Of a stretch of 64,000 nucleotides of DNA, positions 50,356-60,419 are shown piece by piece (the stretch's first letter is position 1; each line of letters opens with the position of its first letter). The DNA is taken from the NCBI GenBank assembly GCA_034505955.1, contig JAPDQK010000021.1:1-64000 (forward strand), read 5' to 3'. Below the pieces are notes generated by a model. That model saw nothing but the letters and a program-made list of their open reading frames with translations. It was not told where the DNA came from and ran no database searches. The position numbers were made by a program, and so were the translations under genes. This DNA comes from Zhuqueibacter pondensis. Its GTDB lineage: Bacteria; Zhuqueibacterota; Zhuqueibacteria; Zhuqueibacterales; Zhuqueibacteraceae.

Positions 50356-53049
50356 ATGGAAGCCGTAAAAGTATTGGATGAAAAATACGAACTGGTTCGT
50401 GAAATCAAACGAGGCGGGTTTGGTGTCGTCTATTATGGCCGCGACCGCTTGTTCGGCAAGCCGGTTGCCATCAAGGCCATTTCACCGGATTTGCTCGGCG
50501 AAGCCAAGTATATCGACATGTTCCAGGCCGAGTCGCTCTCCGTGGCCCGGCTGAACCATCACAACATTGTCCGGCTCTATGACATCAAACGCACGGCGGA
50601 TGGGCAATTCTACATTATCATGGAATATATCGACGGTGTTGATTTGGGCAAATTGATCGGTGCACATCGCAAACGGATGATCGAAGTGCCGTTTCATATC
50701 GGTGCCTACATCATCGCGCAAAGCTGCGCCGGTTTGGATTATGCCCATGCCCGCCGGGATCCGGAAACTCACCAGCCTCTGAATATCGTGCATCAGGACA
50801 TCTCACCGGGGAATATCATGATCAACCGGTTGGGCGAGGTGAAGATCATTGATTTCGGCCTGGCTGGGGCGCGCCGGCGCTCAATTGCGCAGCGAGGTCG
50901 AAAACGGGAAGTCCTGCTGCAGGGGAAACTTGCCTACATCGCTCCGGAGCAGTTGAATGGGAATAACAGAGTCGATCGCCGGTCGGACATTTTCTCTCTC
51001 GGTCTGGTTCTTTATGAGGTTTTGACCGGCGAACGCCTGTTTCATAATGAAGATCCGAAAAAAATCATCGCGCTGCTGGAGTCCGGCGACTGGAGCTTTG
51101 CCGAGCTCGCAACGAAAGAAGTGCCGAAAGCACTGCAGCTGATTGTTCAACGCGCAGTGCAAAAGCATCCGGAAAACCGTTATCAAACGGCCAATCAGAT
51201 GTATCTCGATCTGATGACTTATCTCGCGACGCAGGATTCCGGTCCCGATCTCTCGGGCGAACTGGGGCTTTTGGTTCAGCGCGTGGCACCAATGGAAAAA
51301 GTCGAAAAAGAGGGGCGGCGGGACGATACGCCGACCGAGGCCTTGCGCCATTTGTATCAGCAAACCCATCCGGAGAATGGTGTCCACTCGGAATTGGCCG
51401 CACCTGCGGATCTCATCGTCGATATCGTTGACATGGAGCCGGTTCCGGGAAACGAAGCAGTCGCAAAGACCGAAGGGCCGCAGCAGGAGGGCAACAAAAT
51501 AAAAGATCATGATGAGGAACATTTTCACAACCTCACTTTCCAGGCTTCTGAATTTCAGGCAACCGCGGAGGCTTCGGAAAAAGTGCGATCCGATTCTGTA
51601 CCCTCCGAACCGCCAATTCAGGATGTTCCATATTACCGCATTCTCGAGGAAGAGGAGGAAGAGGAGGAAATCCGAACGATCATTGACATCCTCCGCCTGT
51701 CGACCCGCTCACATAAAAAAGCGATTCTGATGACACTGGCCAGCCTGGCGGCAGCCTTTCTCCTGTTTACGGTTATCGATACGATGATGCAATGGACAAG
51801 CTACGGCACGGCGCTTTACAATATGCTCTTTCCACCGGCGATCCGCATCGTTTCATTTCCACCCAACGCCCAGGTCTCGCTGGACGACAAGCTGCTGCCG
51901 CAAACCACGCCCCTGGCGATCAATAAGATTTCTCCGGGTGTACACAAGCTGATGCTGTCGCTGCCGCGTTTCGATCCGATCATCCGTTCCATTCAAGTGC
52001 CGCCCAAAGGGAAAGTGACCATTCAAGGCGAAACCATGCGTACGGCTGATCAACCGTATGTCTTTCGTTTCAAAACGATCCTGGAGTTGTTCTCCAAGCC
52101 CTCCGGAGCGGAGGTATATTTGAATGGCATCAAATACACGCAGCCCACGCCCTGTCGCGTCGTGTGGGAAGTCGGCAATCCGTTGCAGATCGAGATGGAG
52201 AAGCCCGGATTGACGCGATTAGCCGGCTTCACATTCAATTCCCTGGAGGGGGTGGAGAGCATCGAAGATCGCCGGCTCTGGCGCTTCCAGCGCATCGAGC
52301 AAGACCGCGAACATTTCGCAGTAGAAGGCACTTTTGTCAAAGCCATTACGTTGTCCTCAACTCCGACGAATGCCGAAATTTATCTTGATGGCAGCGATCG
52401 GCCAGTCGGCGTCACGGGATTCACCAACCGCCTGTTGCTCACGATCGGTACGCATACCGTCAAGCTGCAAAAGCGGGGCTATTTACCCAAGAGTTTTACC
52501 CTGCAGCTCGACGAAAATTCACCGGAGCAATATCATGAGACGCTTGCACGCGTGGTAAAAATTTTTGCAACAGACGCCGCCAGCTCGAGTGACAGCGATA
52601 TTAATGCCCATGTTGTGCAACTCACGTATGAAAATAACAGTACGCGTGTTCGTGCCACGACGCCATGTGAGTTGACCTTGCTGCCATTCAAATACACCGT
52701 CCTGCTCCGCAAGGATGGTTACAAGGATTTGGTGTTGACCATTCCCTCTGCCAGCTCCGTCGCTGTCGCGCGCATGGAGCGCATTCATGTCGCGGTCGAG
52801 ATTCTGACCGTCGATGAGGCCACCGGCGAGCCCGTGCAAAACGTGCGGATCAGCTATCGTTCGCTTTCGGCGGATGCCCGTGAAGTGATCGTGGGAGACA
52901 CGGACGAAACCGGCGTTTCCATCAAAGAATTGGCGCCGGGCGAGTACCGCTTTACCGCTCAAAAAGCCGAGTATCGTGAGATTACGAAAGAGTTCCTGGT
53001 AATACCGAACGGTAAAAACCGCGTGGTCTTCAAGATGCAACCTCAGTAA
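50356..53049 (+). CDS. Membrane Ser/Thr protein kinase with PEGA repeats
   Basis: 897 residues. The kinase domain (about 10-290) has the Gly loop IKRGGFGVVY, VAIKAI (Lys), HQDISPGNIMI (catalytic Asp, with Gln in place of Arg), DFGLAG and IAPEQ. An acidic linker precedes one membrane segment (MTLASLAAAFLLFTVIDTMM, about 457-476). The outside part has at least three PEGA-type beta modules (PNAQVSLDDKLLPQTTPLAI, PSGAEVYLNGIKYTQPTPC, PTNAEIYLDG) and a Cna-like C-terminal domain. It likely senses the envelope and phosphorylates the FHA/PP2C partners encoded next. Confidence 0.9.
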   Translation: MEAVKVLDEKYELVREIKRGGFGVVYYGRDRLFGKPVAIKAISPDLLGEAKYIDMFQAESLSVARLNHHNIVRLYDIKRTADGQFYIIMEYIDGVDLGKLIGAHRKRMIEVPFHIGAYIIAQSCAGLDYAHARRDPETHQPLNIVHQDISPGNIMINRLGEVKIIDFGLAGARRRSIAQRGRKREVLLQGKLAYIAPEQLNGNNRVDRRSDIFSLGLVLYEVLTGERLFHNEDPKKIIALLESGDWSFAELATKEVPKALQLIVQRAVQKHPENRYQTANQMYLDLMTYLATQDSGPDLSGELGLLVQRVAPMEKVEKEGRRDDTPTEALRHLYQQTHPENGVHSELAAPADLIVDIVDMEPVPGNEAVAKTEGPQQEGNKIKDHDEEHFHNLTFQASEFQATAEASEKVRSDSVPSEPPIQDVPYYRILEEEEEEEEIRTIIDILRLSTRSHKKAILMTLASLAAAFLLFTVIDTMMQWTSYGTALYNMLFPPAIRIVSFPPNAQVSLDDKLLPQTTPLAINKISPGVHKLMLSLPRFDPIIRSIQVPPKGKVTIQGETMRTADQPYVFRFKTILELFSKPSGAEVYLNGIKYTQPTPCRVVWEVGNPLQIEMEKPGLTRLAGFTFNSLEGVESIEDRRLWRFQRIEQDREHFAVEGTFVKAITLSSTPTNAEIYLDGSDRPVGVTGFTNRLLLTIGTHTVKLQKRGYLPKSFTLQLDENSPEQYHETLARVVKIFATDAASSSDSDINAHVVQLTYENNSTRVRATTPCELTLLPFKYTVLLRKDGYKDLVLTIPSASSVAVARMERIHVAVEILTVDEATGEPVQNVRISYRSLSADAREVIVGDTDETGVSIKELAPGEYRFTAQKAEYREITKEFLVIPNGKNRVVFKMQPQ

Positions 53050-53187
53050 CGAGTTTTCACGATCTGACTCATACTGGTACTCGTTTCGAGGGTACGCGTA
53101 TGAACATTGATCGTTCAGAAATAGCATGCACAAACAACCCAAAGGACATCGGGTAAAAGCCTTCCAACGGAAGGGAGAATTTGGTTG

Positions 53188-55773
53188 ATGCCCAAGCTCA
53201 TCCTCAAGCACAAGGCGGAGGTGTTGAAGGAGTATTCCTTCAAAGACACCAATTTCGCCTTCACGATTGGCTCAGAGGCGGGCAACGATGTGGTCGTGCC
53301 GGACAAGCTGGTCTCGATGACGCATTCCCAAATCGAGCGTAAAGGCGATCAATACTTTGTCCGCGATCTCAAAAGCGCGTTTGGCACTTATGTCAATGGC
53401 ACAAAAATTGACAGTGCCACGGAACTCCGTGATGGCGACATCCTTCAAATCGGTGACCACACGCTGGTTTTTAAATACACGCTCGAGAGCGACGCTGATT
53501 CGGACGAGGGTGCGAAAATCGGCCAGTCGATCAGCAGTTTTTTGACCGAAGTAAAAACTGCCGTCGTCAGTGCCGTTGAAGGTGAACCGGACAAACGACA
53601 ACCGGATACGGAAGAATCCCTCTTGACGCCGGAAGCGATCATCCAGACGCAGAAAACGCTGCATGCTGCCGATGAGTCACGCAAGAATTTCCAGATCGGC
53701 AGCAGGGATGGCAGTTCTTCCGAAAAGCTCGAGATCCCTGGTGCTGCGGAAGGAGCGCAGGCAACTCGGGAATCATCACGGCCACGAGAAACCCCCGGCA
53801 TGAATGAAAAATCTCCTTATTACCTTCTTGCCATCCACGGGCCGTATCTCGGGAAAAAATATCAACTGAATTTCGGCGAAACCAAAATTGGGCGCGACAG
53901 CAAACTCAACGACATTGTCATTCGCCAAAACAAAAAGGGAGAAATCGATCCGAGCATTTCGCGCCGGCATGCGACCATCACATATCACCAGGGCAGGTTC
54001 TACCTGACAGACAAACGCAGCCAGAGCCGAAGCTGTGTGAATCAGTACAAGCTTTCCGAAACCGATGAAGTCGTGCTGGCGCCCGGTGATGAAATTGAAA
54101 TCATCAGCGACCAACAAAGCACGATTTTCCGTTTTGTCGCCGAGGGGAATTGGGACTTCTCCGCGCCGAAACGCGCCGGTGAGTGGTGGCTGCGTTACCG
54201 CACGCGTGCCCTGAATGTGGCTACGGCCATTCTGGTGTTGATTGGTTTGATCCTTGGCATCAGGACCTGGTGGTATCGTGCGATTATCACCGATGTCCCG
54301 GCGCCTTTTGAGGTCGAATTCAAAACATTCACGAAAATAGATTATGGTGAAACGCTCAAGGAGAGACCATTAGCGCGATCGCGCGACCTCATGCCAGCAC
54401 CGGTTTTGGCCGACATCAATGGCGACAAGGAGGTCGATATTTTGATCACACAACCTACTGGTGTTGTGATTGCCATCGATGGCAAGAATCGCCGCCGGCT
54501 TTGGGAAGCCAATACCATCGTGTTGAATCGCACCTCGCCGCCGGTCGCTGCGGACGTCAACGGCAATGGCAAAGCCGATATCGTGGCATTGACCGCAGAC
54601 GGCCATCTTATCGCGATTGACGGATTCTATGGTGCGGAAATTTGGACCAGTCCTTTCTTCGAGAAAGAGATGGTAGGGCCGCCGATTGTTGCCGATTTCA
54701 ATGGTGACGGCTTTGCCGATGTCGCCGCGATTAGCGTCGAAGGCAGATTAAATGTGGGATATTCACAAATCTTCAACATGCAATGGGTGGAAGTCGATAT
54801 AGGCCTGGCCTGCAGCGCTCCGCTTTCGGCGAGCGATTTGAATGATGACGGTGACAACGAAATTCTCATTGCGACGGATCGCGGCATCGTCTTGATGTAT
54901 GACGGCGTCGAGCGCCGGGTGACCACAACTTTCGACGTCAACGAACAATTGGGCAAACTCAAAGGCAGTTTATTCGAGGACAATCCCATTCGCCATCCCA
55001 TCGGCGTGGCAGACTTGAACGGTGATCGACAGCCGGATTTGATCATCACCAGCCAAACCGGGAATTTGCTGTGTGTGAGTCCGGCAGGGAAAAAAGAATC
55101 ATCAGCCACCGCGGTTCGCAACCTGTGGTGGGCCAATCTGGCAAGTGAACGCAAAAAAGCGCCAGCCTTTCCGTATCCCTTTGCGCTCGCAGATTTGGAC
55201 AATGATGGTCTTGCTGATATCATCGCCTTGTCCGACGATGGCAGTGTAAAAGCGTTTCGTGGCCGCGGCGCCCCTGGTCAACAACAACCGGAACTTTGGC
55301 AAACCTCGCCGGATACCACCGATGGGGCTGCGCCCGTGTGGGCCATGCCGCCGATACCCTGCGATTTCAACAAAGATGGCGCCGTGGATGTCGTCATTAC
55401 CAATGCAAAACGCGAACTGAAAATTTTGAATGGCAGGAACGGTGAATTGTTGTGGCGCGACGAGCGATCTCTCACCAGCTCGTTCAGCATGCCCCTGCTT
55501 GCCGATCTTTTTGACGACACATTACTTGACATCGTCATACTGTCCGGTGAGGGTACTGTCTACAATTTTAGAACCAATCGCCGGGTGCTGGCCGGCAGCA
55601 TTTTATGGGGGCAAAAATATGGGACACCCACAAATATTTCTGCGACCACCAGGGACCCTGCGGTGGGCAGTTATAATTTCACGCTAATTGCCAACAGTTT
55701 GGTGATGTTTGTCGTGATGGCCGGCAATTTGCTGTTGCACCAACGCCGGCGGCGTTTGGCAAAACCCAGGTAA
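53188..55773 (+). CDS. Double-FHA membrane protein with FG-GAP repeats
   Basis: About 861 residues from the ATG at 53188. FHA domain 1 spans about 25-90 (IGSEAGNDVVVPD, SQIERKG, GTYVNG). FHA domain 2 spans about 220-295 (IGRDSKLNDIVI, SISRRHATI). A membrane segment follows at about 345-365 (ATAILVLIGLILGIRTW). The outer part has about seven FG-GAP/VCBS-type units such as DINGDKEVDILI, DVNGNGKADIVAL and DFNKDGAVDVVI. A second hydrophobic segment is near the C-terminus (LIANSLVMFVVMAGNLLL). The FHA domains bind phosphothreonine, so it probably reads the kinase upstream. Confidence 0.9.
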   Translation: MPKLILKHKAEVLKEYSFKDTNFAFTIGSEAGNDVVVPDKLVSMTHSQIERKGDQYFVRDLKSAFGTYVNGTKIDSATELRDGDILQIGDHTLVFKYTLESDADSDEGAKIGQSISSFLTEVKTAVVSAVEGEPDKRQPDTEESLLTPEAIIQTQKTLHAADESRKNFQIGSRDGSSSEKLEIPGAAEGAQATRESSRPRETPGMNEKSPYYLLAIHGPYLGKKYQLNFGETKIGRDSKLNDIVIRQNKKGEIDPSISRRHATITYHQGRFYLTDKRSQSRSCVNQYKLSETDEVVLAPGDEIEIISDQQSTIFRFVAEGNWDFSAPKRAGEWWLRYRTRALNVATAILVLIGLILGIRTWWYRAIITDVPAPFEVEFKTFTKIDYGETLKERPLARSRDLMPAPVLADINGDKEVDILITQPTGVVIAIDGKNRRRLWEANTIVLNRTSPPVAADVNGNGKADIVALTADGHLIAIDGFYGAEIWTSPFFEKEMVGPPIVADFNGDGFADVAAISVEGRLNVGYSQIFNMQWVEVDIGLACSAPLSASDLNDDGDNEILIATDRGIVLMYDGVERRVTTTFDVNEQLGKLKGSLFEDNPIRHPIGVADLNGDRQPDLIITSQTGNLLCVSPAGKKESSATAVRNLWWANLASERKKAPAFPYPFALADLDNDGLADIIALSDDGSVKAFRGRGAPGQQQPELWQTSPDTTDGAAPVWAMPPIPCDFNKDGAVDVVITNAKRELKILNGRNGELLWRDERSLTSSFSMPLLADLFDDTLLDIVILSGEGTVYNFRTNRRVLAGSILWGQKYGTPTNISATTRDPAVGSYNFTLIANSLVMFVVMAGNLLLHQRRRRLAKPR

Positions 55774-55812
55774 TTTCCAATTCGTAGCCTGCTTCTTCAT
55801 CCGAGGTTGAAA

Positions 55813-57312
55813 ATGAAATTAGTCATAGCCGCAAGCACGGACATTGGCACGTCCCGTGAGACCAATGAAGATTTTTTCTATTATTCAAAGCCCAGCCAGT
55901 TGATCGTCGTGTGTGATGGTCTGGGAGGCCACCAATCCGGTGCAGTCGCGAGCCGGATTGCCGGCAAAACCGTGAGAGATATTTTTTTTCATGCGGATTT
56001 CGCCGAGCTGGCGCGACTCGGCGAAGATGTCATTGATCAATTGCCGCCTTTGGCGTTGCGCCTGGTTGTTGGGGCCAGACTGGCCAATCGCCGCCTGCTG
56101 CTGATGGCAGAGCGTGATCGTAAATTGCGCGGCATGGGAACAACGCTGGTCGCGATCGCGTTCAGCAAAAGCAGCGCCTATGTCGCCCACATCGGCGACA
56201 GCCGGCTATATTGCTGGCGCGGCAATCAATTGACTCAAATCACGGAAGACCACAGCCTGGTGAACCAACTCCTGCAGGATCGCGATATTCGCCAAGATCA
56301 AGTGAAGCATTTTCGCAAGAAAAATGTGCTCACGCGGGCGTTGGGCACGCATTCCGTGGTCAAAGTGGATGTGCAGTGTTTTCCCGTACAGGCCTCGGAT
56401 ATTTTCCTGCTTTGCACGGACGGTTTCCATAATGCGCTCGATCATGAGGAGATCAAAGCCTTGTTGAGTCACCCTGATCCGGACATGCAAAAAATGGTCG
56501 ACAACCTGGTGCAACGGGCAAAGAGCCTCAACGGCAGTGACAACATCACTGCCGCACTTGCCTACATCGAAAAAGTGTCCGCCGAGAACGGCAAAAAAGA
56601 TAAAATCAACCTGAAAATGACCGTGGCGGAAGAACCAGCGCGCGCGCTGAATTTTGAAGACAAATTCATCAAGGAGAAATACCTCCAGAACCAATATGGA
56701 AATCGGTTCGGATGGAAAAAATCCAAACGCAGTTGGTGGAGATTTTTCGTGATCGTGGGGCTGATGATCACGGCGCTCATTTATGGGCTGCTGGGCCGGA
56801 AATGGTTGCCGGAATCACAAAACCCGGAAGCTCGCAAACCTGTCGCGGTCGCTGCTTCGGATATTCCGGCTTCAGTTGAGCTGGTTGAAAAAAGCATTCC
56901 GGCGCCAACACCCGCCGCCGAGCCCGTCGGTGGTTATCTGGTGCTCTTGCATGTCAGCGGGATGCGCCAGCTCGAACGCCTGCGCAATCTCTCCGGTGTG
57001 CGTTTGCTCGATCAATTCTATTCCGATACCTCTTCAGAATTTTCTCGAGAAAAATCAGGGCGCGTCAACCGCCCCATCTCCGCTGGCAGCTATTCTTTCG
57101 CCCTGCTCGATTCCTTGCAAACCATTGTCTATCGCAAGAATGGCATTAACTTGCACGCCCTGAGAACTGCGGACTCGATCAAAACTGCCAGAGCCGACAC
57201 CGTGCCTTTACTTCCCAAATCGACGGTGATGCCCGTGCAGGATAGTATTGCCAACAGGAGCGATAGTGTTGCCCAAAGTTCAAACAAAGACACATTGCAC
57301 GTGCCGCAGTAA
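55813..57312 (+). CDS. PP2C-family protein phosphatase with membrane tail
   Basis: 499 residues from the ATG at 55813 (GAGG six bases before it). The PP2C metal-site motifs are present: SRETNEDFFYY, VVCDGLGGHQSG, MGTTLVAIAF, HIGDSRLY, LLCTDGFHNAL and GSDNITAALAYI. A membrane segment lies at about 317-337 (FFVIVGLMITALIYGLLG), followed by an external Ser/Asp-rich tail. It would reverse the kinase's phosphorylations. It is 39 bp from the FHA gene. Confidence 0.93.
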   Translation: MKLVIAASTDIGTSRETNEDFFYYSKPSQLIVVCDGLGGHQSGAVASRIAGKTVRDIFFHADFAELARLGEDVIDQLPPLALRLVVGARLANRRLLLMAERDRKLRGMGTTLVAIAFSKSSAYVAHIGDSRLYCWRGNQLTQITEDHSLVNQLLQDRDIRQDQVKHFRKKNVLTRALGTHSVVKVDVQCFPVQASDIFLLCTDGFHNALDHEEIKALLSHPDPDMQKMVDNLVQRAKSLNGSDNITAALAYIEKVSAENGKKDKINLKMTVAEEPARALNFEDKFIKEKYLQNQYGNRFGWKKSKRSWWRFFVIVGLMITALIYGLLGRKWLPESQNPEARKPVAVAASDIPASVELVEKSIPAPTPAAEPVGGYLVLLHVSGMRQLERLRNLSGVRLLDQFYSDTSSEFSREKSGRVNRPISAGSYSFALLDSLQTIVYRKNGINLHALRTADSIKTARADTVPLLPKSTVMPVQDSIANRSDSVAQSSNKDTLHVPQ

Positions 57313-57473
57313 TGCTCAATCCGCAAGCCACAGGCGTGATGCTTGGTGCGGCATTACGAAAAATTGATTACATCTTTCAGCCATTCCAATATTAGAATCC
57401 AGCATCCAGGAGCAAAACCACGCCCGCAGGGATCAAATATCCAGCCTGCGGCCGTCGGCATCAAGTAGACAGC

Positions 57474-60194
57474 ATGCCACCCGAAAAGGAAAACCTCTCC
57501 CGTGTCGTAGAAACTCTCAAAGCCCTTGGCCAACTCCATCTTGCCAACAGCCAATATCGCGAAGCGACGGAAAAATACGAGCAAATCATTCGATTGGGAG
57601 TAAAAGACCCCGAGGTTTATCACCATTTGGCATTGGCGCTCGCCGGCCAAAAGCTGTATACGCCGGAAACTCTGCGGCTTTATATTTGGGCTTTGGAGAA
57701 ATTTCCCCACGACAAAAAACTCTGCCTTCATGTTGCCGAAGCTGGATTGCACAACAACGCCGAAGACGAGCAGGCGTTGCGCTTTTACGAAGCGGCACTA
57801 AAACTCCGCCCGGCTTTCACCAAGGAACTCTATCTCCGGCTGCATCAAATTTTCGACCGCCAGGGAAAATTCGATGACTCCTTCCAGGCACTCAAGCAGG
57901 CGCTCTATTTGGAAAAAAGCGACGATGATCAGCTCGTAACCCGCCTGACACATCTCGGCTGGCGTTATGAACGGCAGGAGGAACTGATCATGACTTTGCG
58001 CTTTTTGTTCGGCAATCACGCAGAAAATCCAACTCTACGGCACGCGCTCGCATGCACGCTGGCACATGCCATTATTTTACACCATAAGCAAAAACCCGGC
58101 CACGTGGATTTCCCCTTGGGCAGCGAGAATGACCTCCAGCTCATTCGAACCTCATTGCCAAACATCGATGCAAGGAGCACCCTGGAAACCGTGCGGGATT
58201 ACTGCATCCTGCAATTGGCTTTGTTTTTCTCGCGCGACAAAAATTTTTCCGCCAACACGAGTTCCCCCCAACCGAACAAAGGCCCTGGCGTTGGCCTGCC
58301 GGCTTTTGAATACCGTTCGCTGCTAAATGACTTGCCGTTGGAGGAAGTTCTGGCAAATGCCTCATCCACACAACCCAGTCTTGTGCCGGAACTCAGCCGC
58401 CTGGCGATGCCAGCCAGCGATTTCGACTGGCAGCGTGATTTGCTCGAGCATTTGCCCGGCAACAAAAAGCCTGAGAAGCAATTGAAGCCCGTGCCGGTTT
58501 CAACACCAATTCCGGCCGCAGAAAAAGACGCCTCGCGTGATCCAAACGAAACTCTCCGAGCGCAAAGCGAAATACCGGTGCACTCACTGCTCGTGCTTGC
58601 AACGGTTGTTTCAGAACGAAATAAAAACAATGTGGAAGAAACTTCTCATCCGGAGGCATTGGATACTCCGGTAAAAAGCATCATCGATTTTGTGGTCCAG
58701 CATTTCGAGTCCACCAACCTCCGTGTCGACCTTTATGTTTTGCGGGACGGTGTGCTGGTTTTTGGCCCTGAGCCCAGAACCCTGGCTATCGAAGCTGTAC
58801 AATTATTCAAAAAAGTCGAACGCTTCAATCTCTTGATACCGGAACAGCGCCGGATCGTCCTGCAAGCCGCGCTGCATACTATTGACAGATCCCGCAGTTC
58901 GGGGTTTCAGGCAAATCAAAACGAGTACAATCGCCTCGGCCTGGAATTGCTTTACAATACGTTGCACTTATTGCAGGCAGAAAGCGAGGAAGCAAATGCA
59001 AGGCTACCTGCACCGGAAGGCAAGTCCATGCCCGTCCTTGGGCGAGAGACATTCAACTCTCGTTTGATAATGGATCGACATACCTTTGAGTCGGCACTTG
59101 GCGTGGATGCCTTTACTGCCAAATCCTGGGGGAAAGCGTATTGGGGAGCGCCGGGCTTGTGGGATGAGGTTTACGAGATGATTTGGTATAATCCGCTCGA
59201 TTATATCAACGAAAGGAAGCCTCTTCCGCTGGGTCGTTTCCTGGTTATCGAAAAATTTCAGGAACGCAAGACTTATGGAACCTATCGGGCCCGTGACCGT
59301 TCGCTCGAGCGGCCCGTCGTGTTGAAGGCGCTGTACCCAGAAGTTTACCATCGCTGGCGCCAGGATAAGACACGATTTGCCAAGATAATCGGTCACCTTC
59401 GCTGCCTCGGTCGTCTCGAGCATCCTGGCGTATCGTTGATCCATGATATGGGTGTGCACGGAGAAATCTTTTTCTTTGTGCGTGAATATATCGAAGGCGA
59501 AAACCTGGCACAGACACTGCACAAGAAACAACGCTTGTCTCCGGCAGAAGCTCTGCATTTGATGATTGCAGTCTGTCGCATCCTTGACCATGCTCATCAA
59601 AATGGAGTGAGCCATGGAAATCTCAAACCCTCGAATGTCTGGCAACTGAAGCCGGTAACCATGGACGAAATGTTGCCCGCGCAGCTCCCCGGGCGCATGC
59701 CGCTGCATTTCCCCGGTGGCAATTTAACCTGGGGAATCAAGATTTCAGATTTCTTGGTTCCTGGTTTCGGCGAGATAACAGAGACAACCTGGCATTACGT
59801 TGCGCCGGAACGACTTTTCCATGAAACCACTCAGCCTGCAGAAAATTTCCCCGAATCCCTCAGCGTCACAATCGACATTTTCGCTTTGGGTATGATACTC
59901 TATGAATGCCTGAGCGGCCGGCATCCTTTTACGCAGGTCAACCTCCCTGCCAGCTGTGCCGAGTGGGAAGCGGTGACAATTACTCCGCCCTCCGCAATTG
60001 CCCATGACTCAGCGGGCATAATCGTGCCATCGAGCTGTGACGAGATCGTGCTGCGGGCGCTTCACCGAGATCCACAGCAGCGCTTTCAGAATATCGAGGA
60101 GTTGGAAGCCGCTCTCCTCGCGGCTGTCGCACAAATGACCGAAGCAACATCTCCGGCGAGGGACCAGCCATCCAATCAAGGTGCCGATGATTGA
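57474..60194 (+). CDS. TPR protein fused to a kinase-like (pseudokinase) domain
   Basis: 906 residues. TPR-like helices fill about 1-190 (HLANSQYREATEKYEQIIRL, ALRFYEAALKLRP). A variable middle follows. A protein-kinase fold begins at about 580 (GRFLVIEKFQERKTYGTYRA, VVLKAL with the Lys). The catalytic loop reads VSHGNLKPSNV, so the Asp of HRD is Asn. The metal site is SDFLVPG rather than DFG. The APE region is VAPERL. It is probably a pseudokinase scaffold in the same signalling set, though residual activity cannot be ruled out. Confidence 0.85.
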   Translation: MPPEKENLSRVVETLKALGQLHLANSQYREATEKYEQIIRLGVKDPEVYHHLALALAGQKLYTPETLRLYIWALEKFPHDKKLCLHVAEAGLHNNAEDEQALRFYEAALKLRPAFTKELYLRLHQIFDRQGKFDDSFQALKQALYLEKSDDDQLVTRLTHLGWRYERQEELIMTLRFLFGNHAENPTLRHALACTLAHAIILHHKQKPGHVDFPLGSENDLQLIRTSLPNIDARSTLETVRDYCILQLALFFSRDKNFSANTSSPQPNKGPGVGLPAFEYRSLLNDLPLEEVLANASSTQPSLVPELSRLAMPASDFDWQRDLLEHLPGNKKPEKQLKPVPVSTPIPAAEKDASRDPNETLRAQSEIPVHSLLVLATVVSERNKNNVEETSHPEALDTPVKSIIDFVVQHFESTNLRVDLYVLRDGVLVFGPEPRTLAIEAVQLFKKVERFNLLIPEQRRIVLQAALHTIDRSRSSGFQANQNEYNRLGLELLYNTLHLLQAESEEANARLPAPEGKSMPVLGRETFNSRLIMDRHTFESALGVDAFTAKSWGKAYWGAPGLWDEVYEMIWYNPLDYINERKPLPLGRFLVIEKFQERKTYGTYRARDRSLERPVVLKALYPEVYHRWRQDKTRFAKIIGHLRCLGRLEHPGVSLIHDMGVHGEIFFFVREYIEGENLAQTLHKKQRLSPAEALHLMIAVCRILDHAHQNGVSHGNLKPSNVWQLKPVTMDEMLPAQLPGRMPLHFPGGNLTWGIKISDFLVPGFGEITETTWHYVAPERLFHETTQPAENFPESLSVTIDIFALGMILYECLSGRHPFTQVNLPASCAEWEAVTITPPSAIAHDSAGIIVPSSCDEIVLRALHRDPQQRFQNIEELEAALLAAVAQMTEATSPARDQPSNQGADD

Positions 60195-60419
60195 TGGCAT
60201 TTGAGCGGTGAATCAGAAAAAAATGCCTCACCAATATTATGTTTGCACTCAGCGTTCGGGGGCATCCGGAAATTTGTTTCTCTTCGCTTGAAATTTATTT
60301 TTGTACGAAACAAAAATGTCTCAAAACCGTAATGAGAGTGCGTAGCTTTCATCGGTCTTCCGCCGCGTCAGTGAGCGGGGATGGTTCGATTTGTTCAAGA
60401 CCAATCCTGGAGTGTGCGT

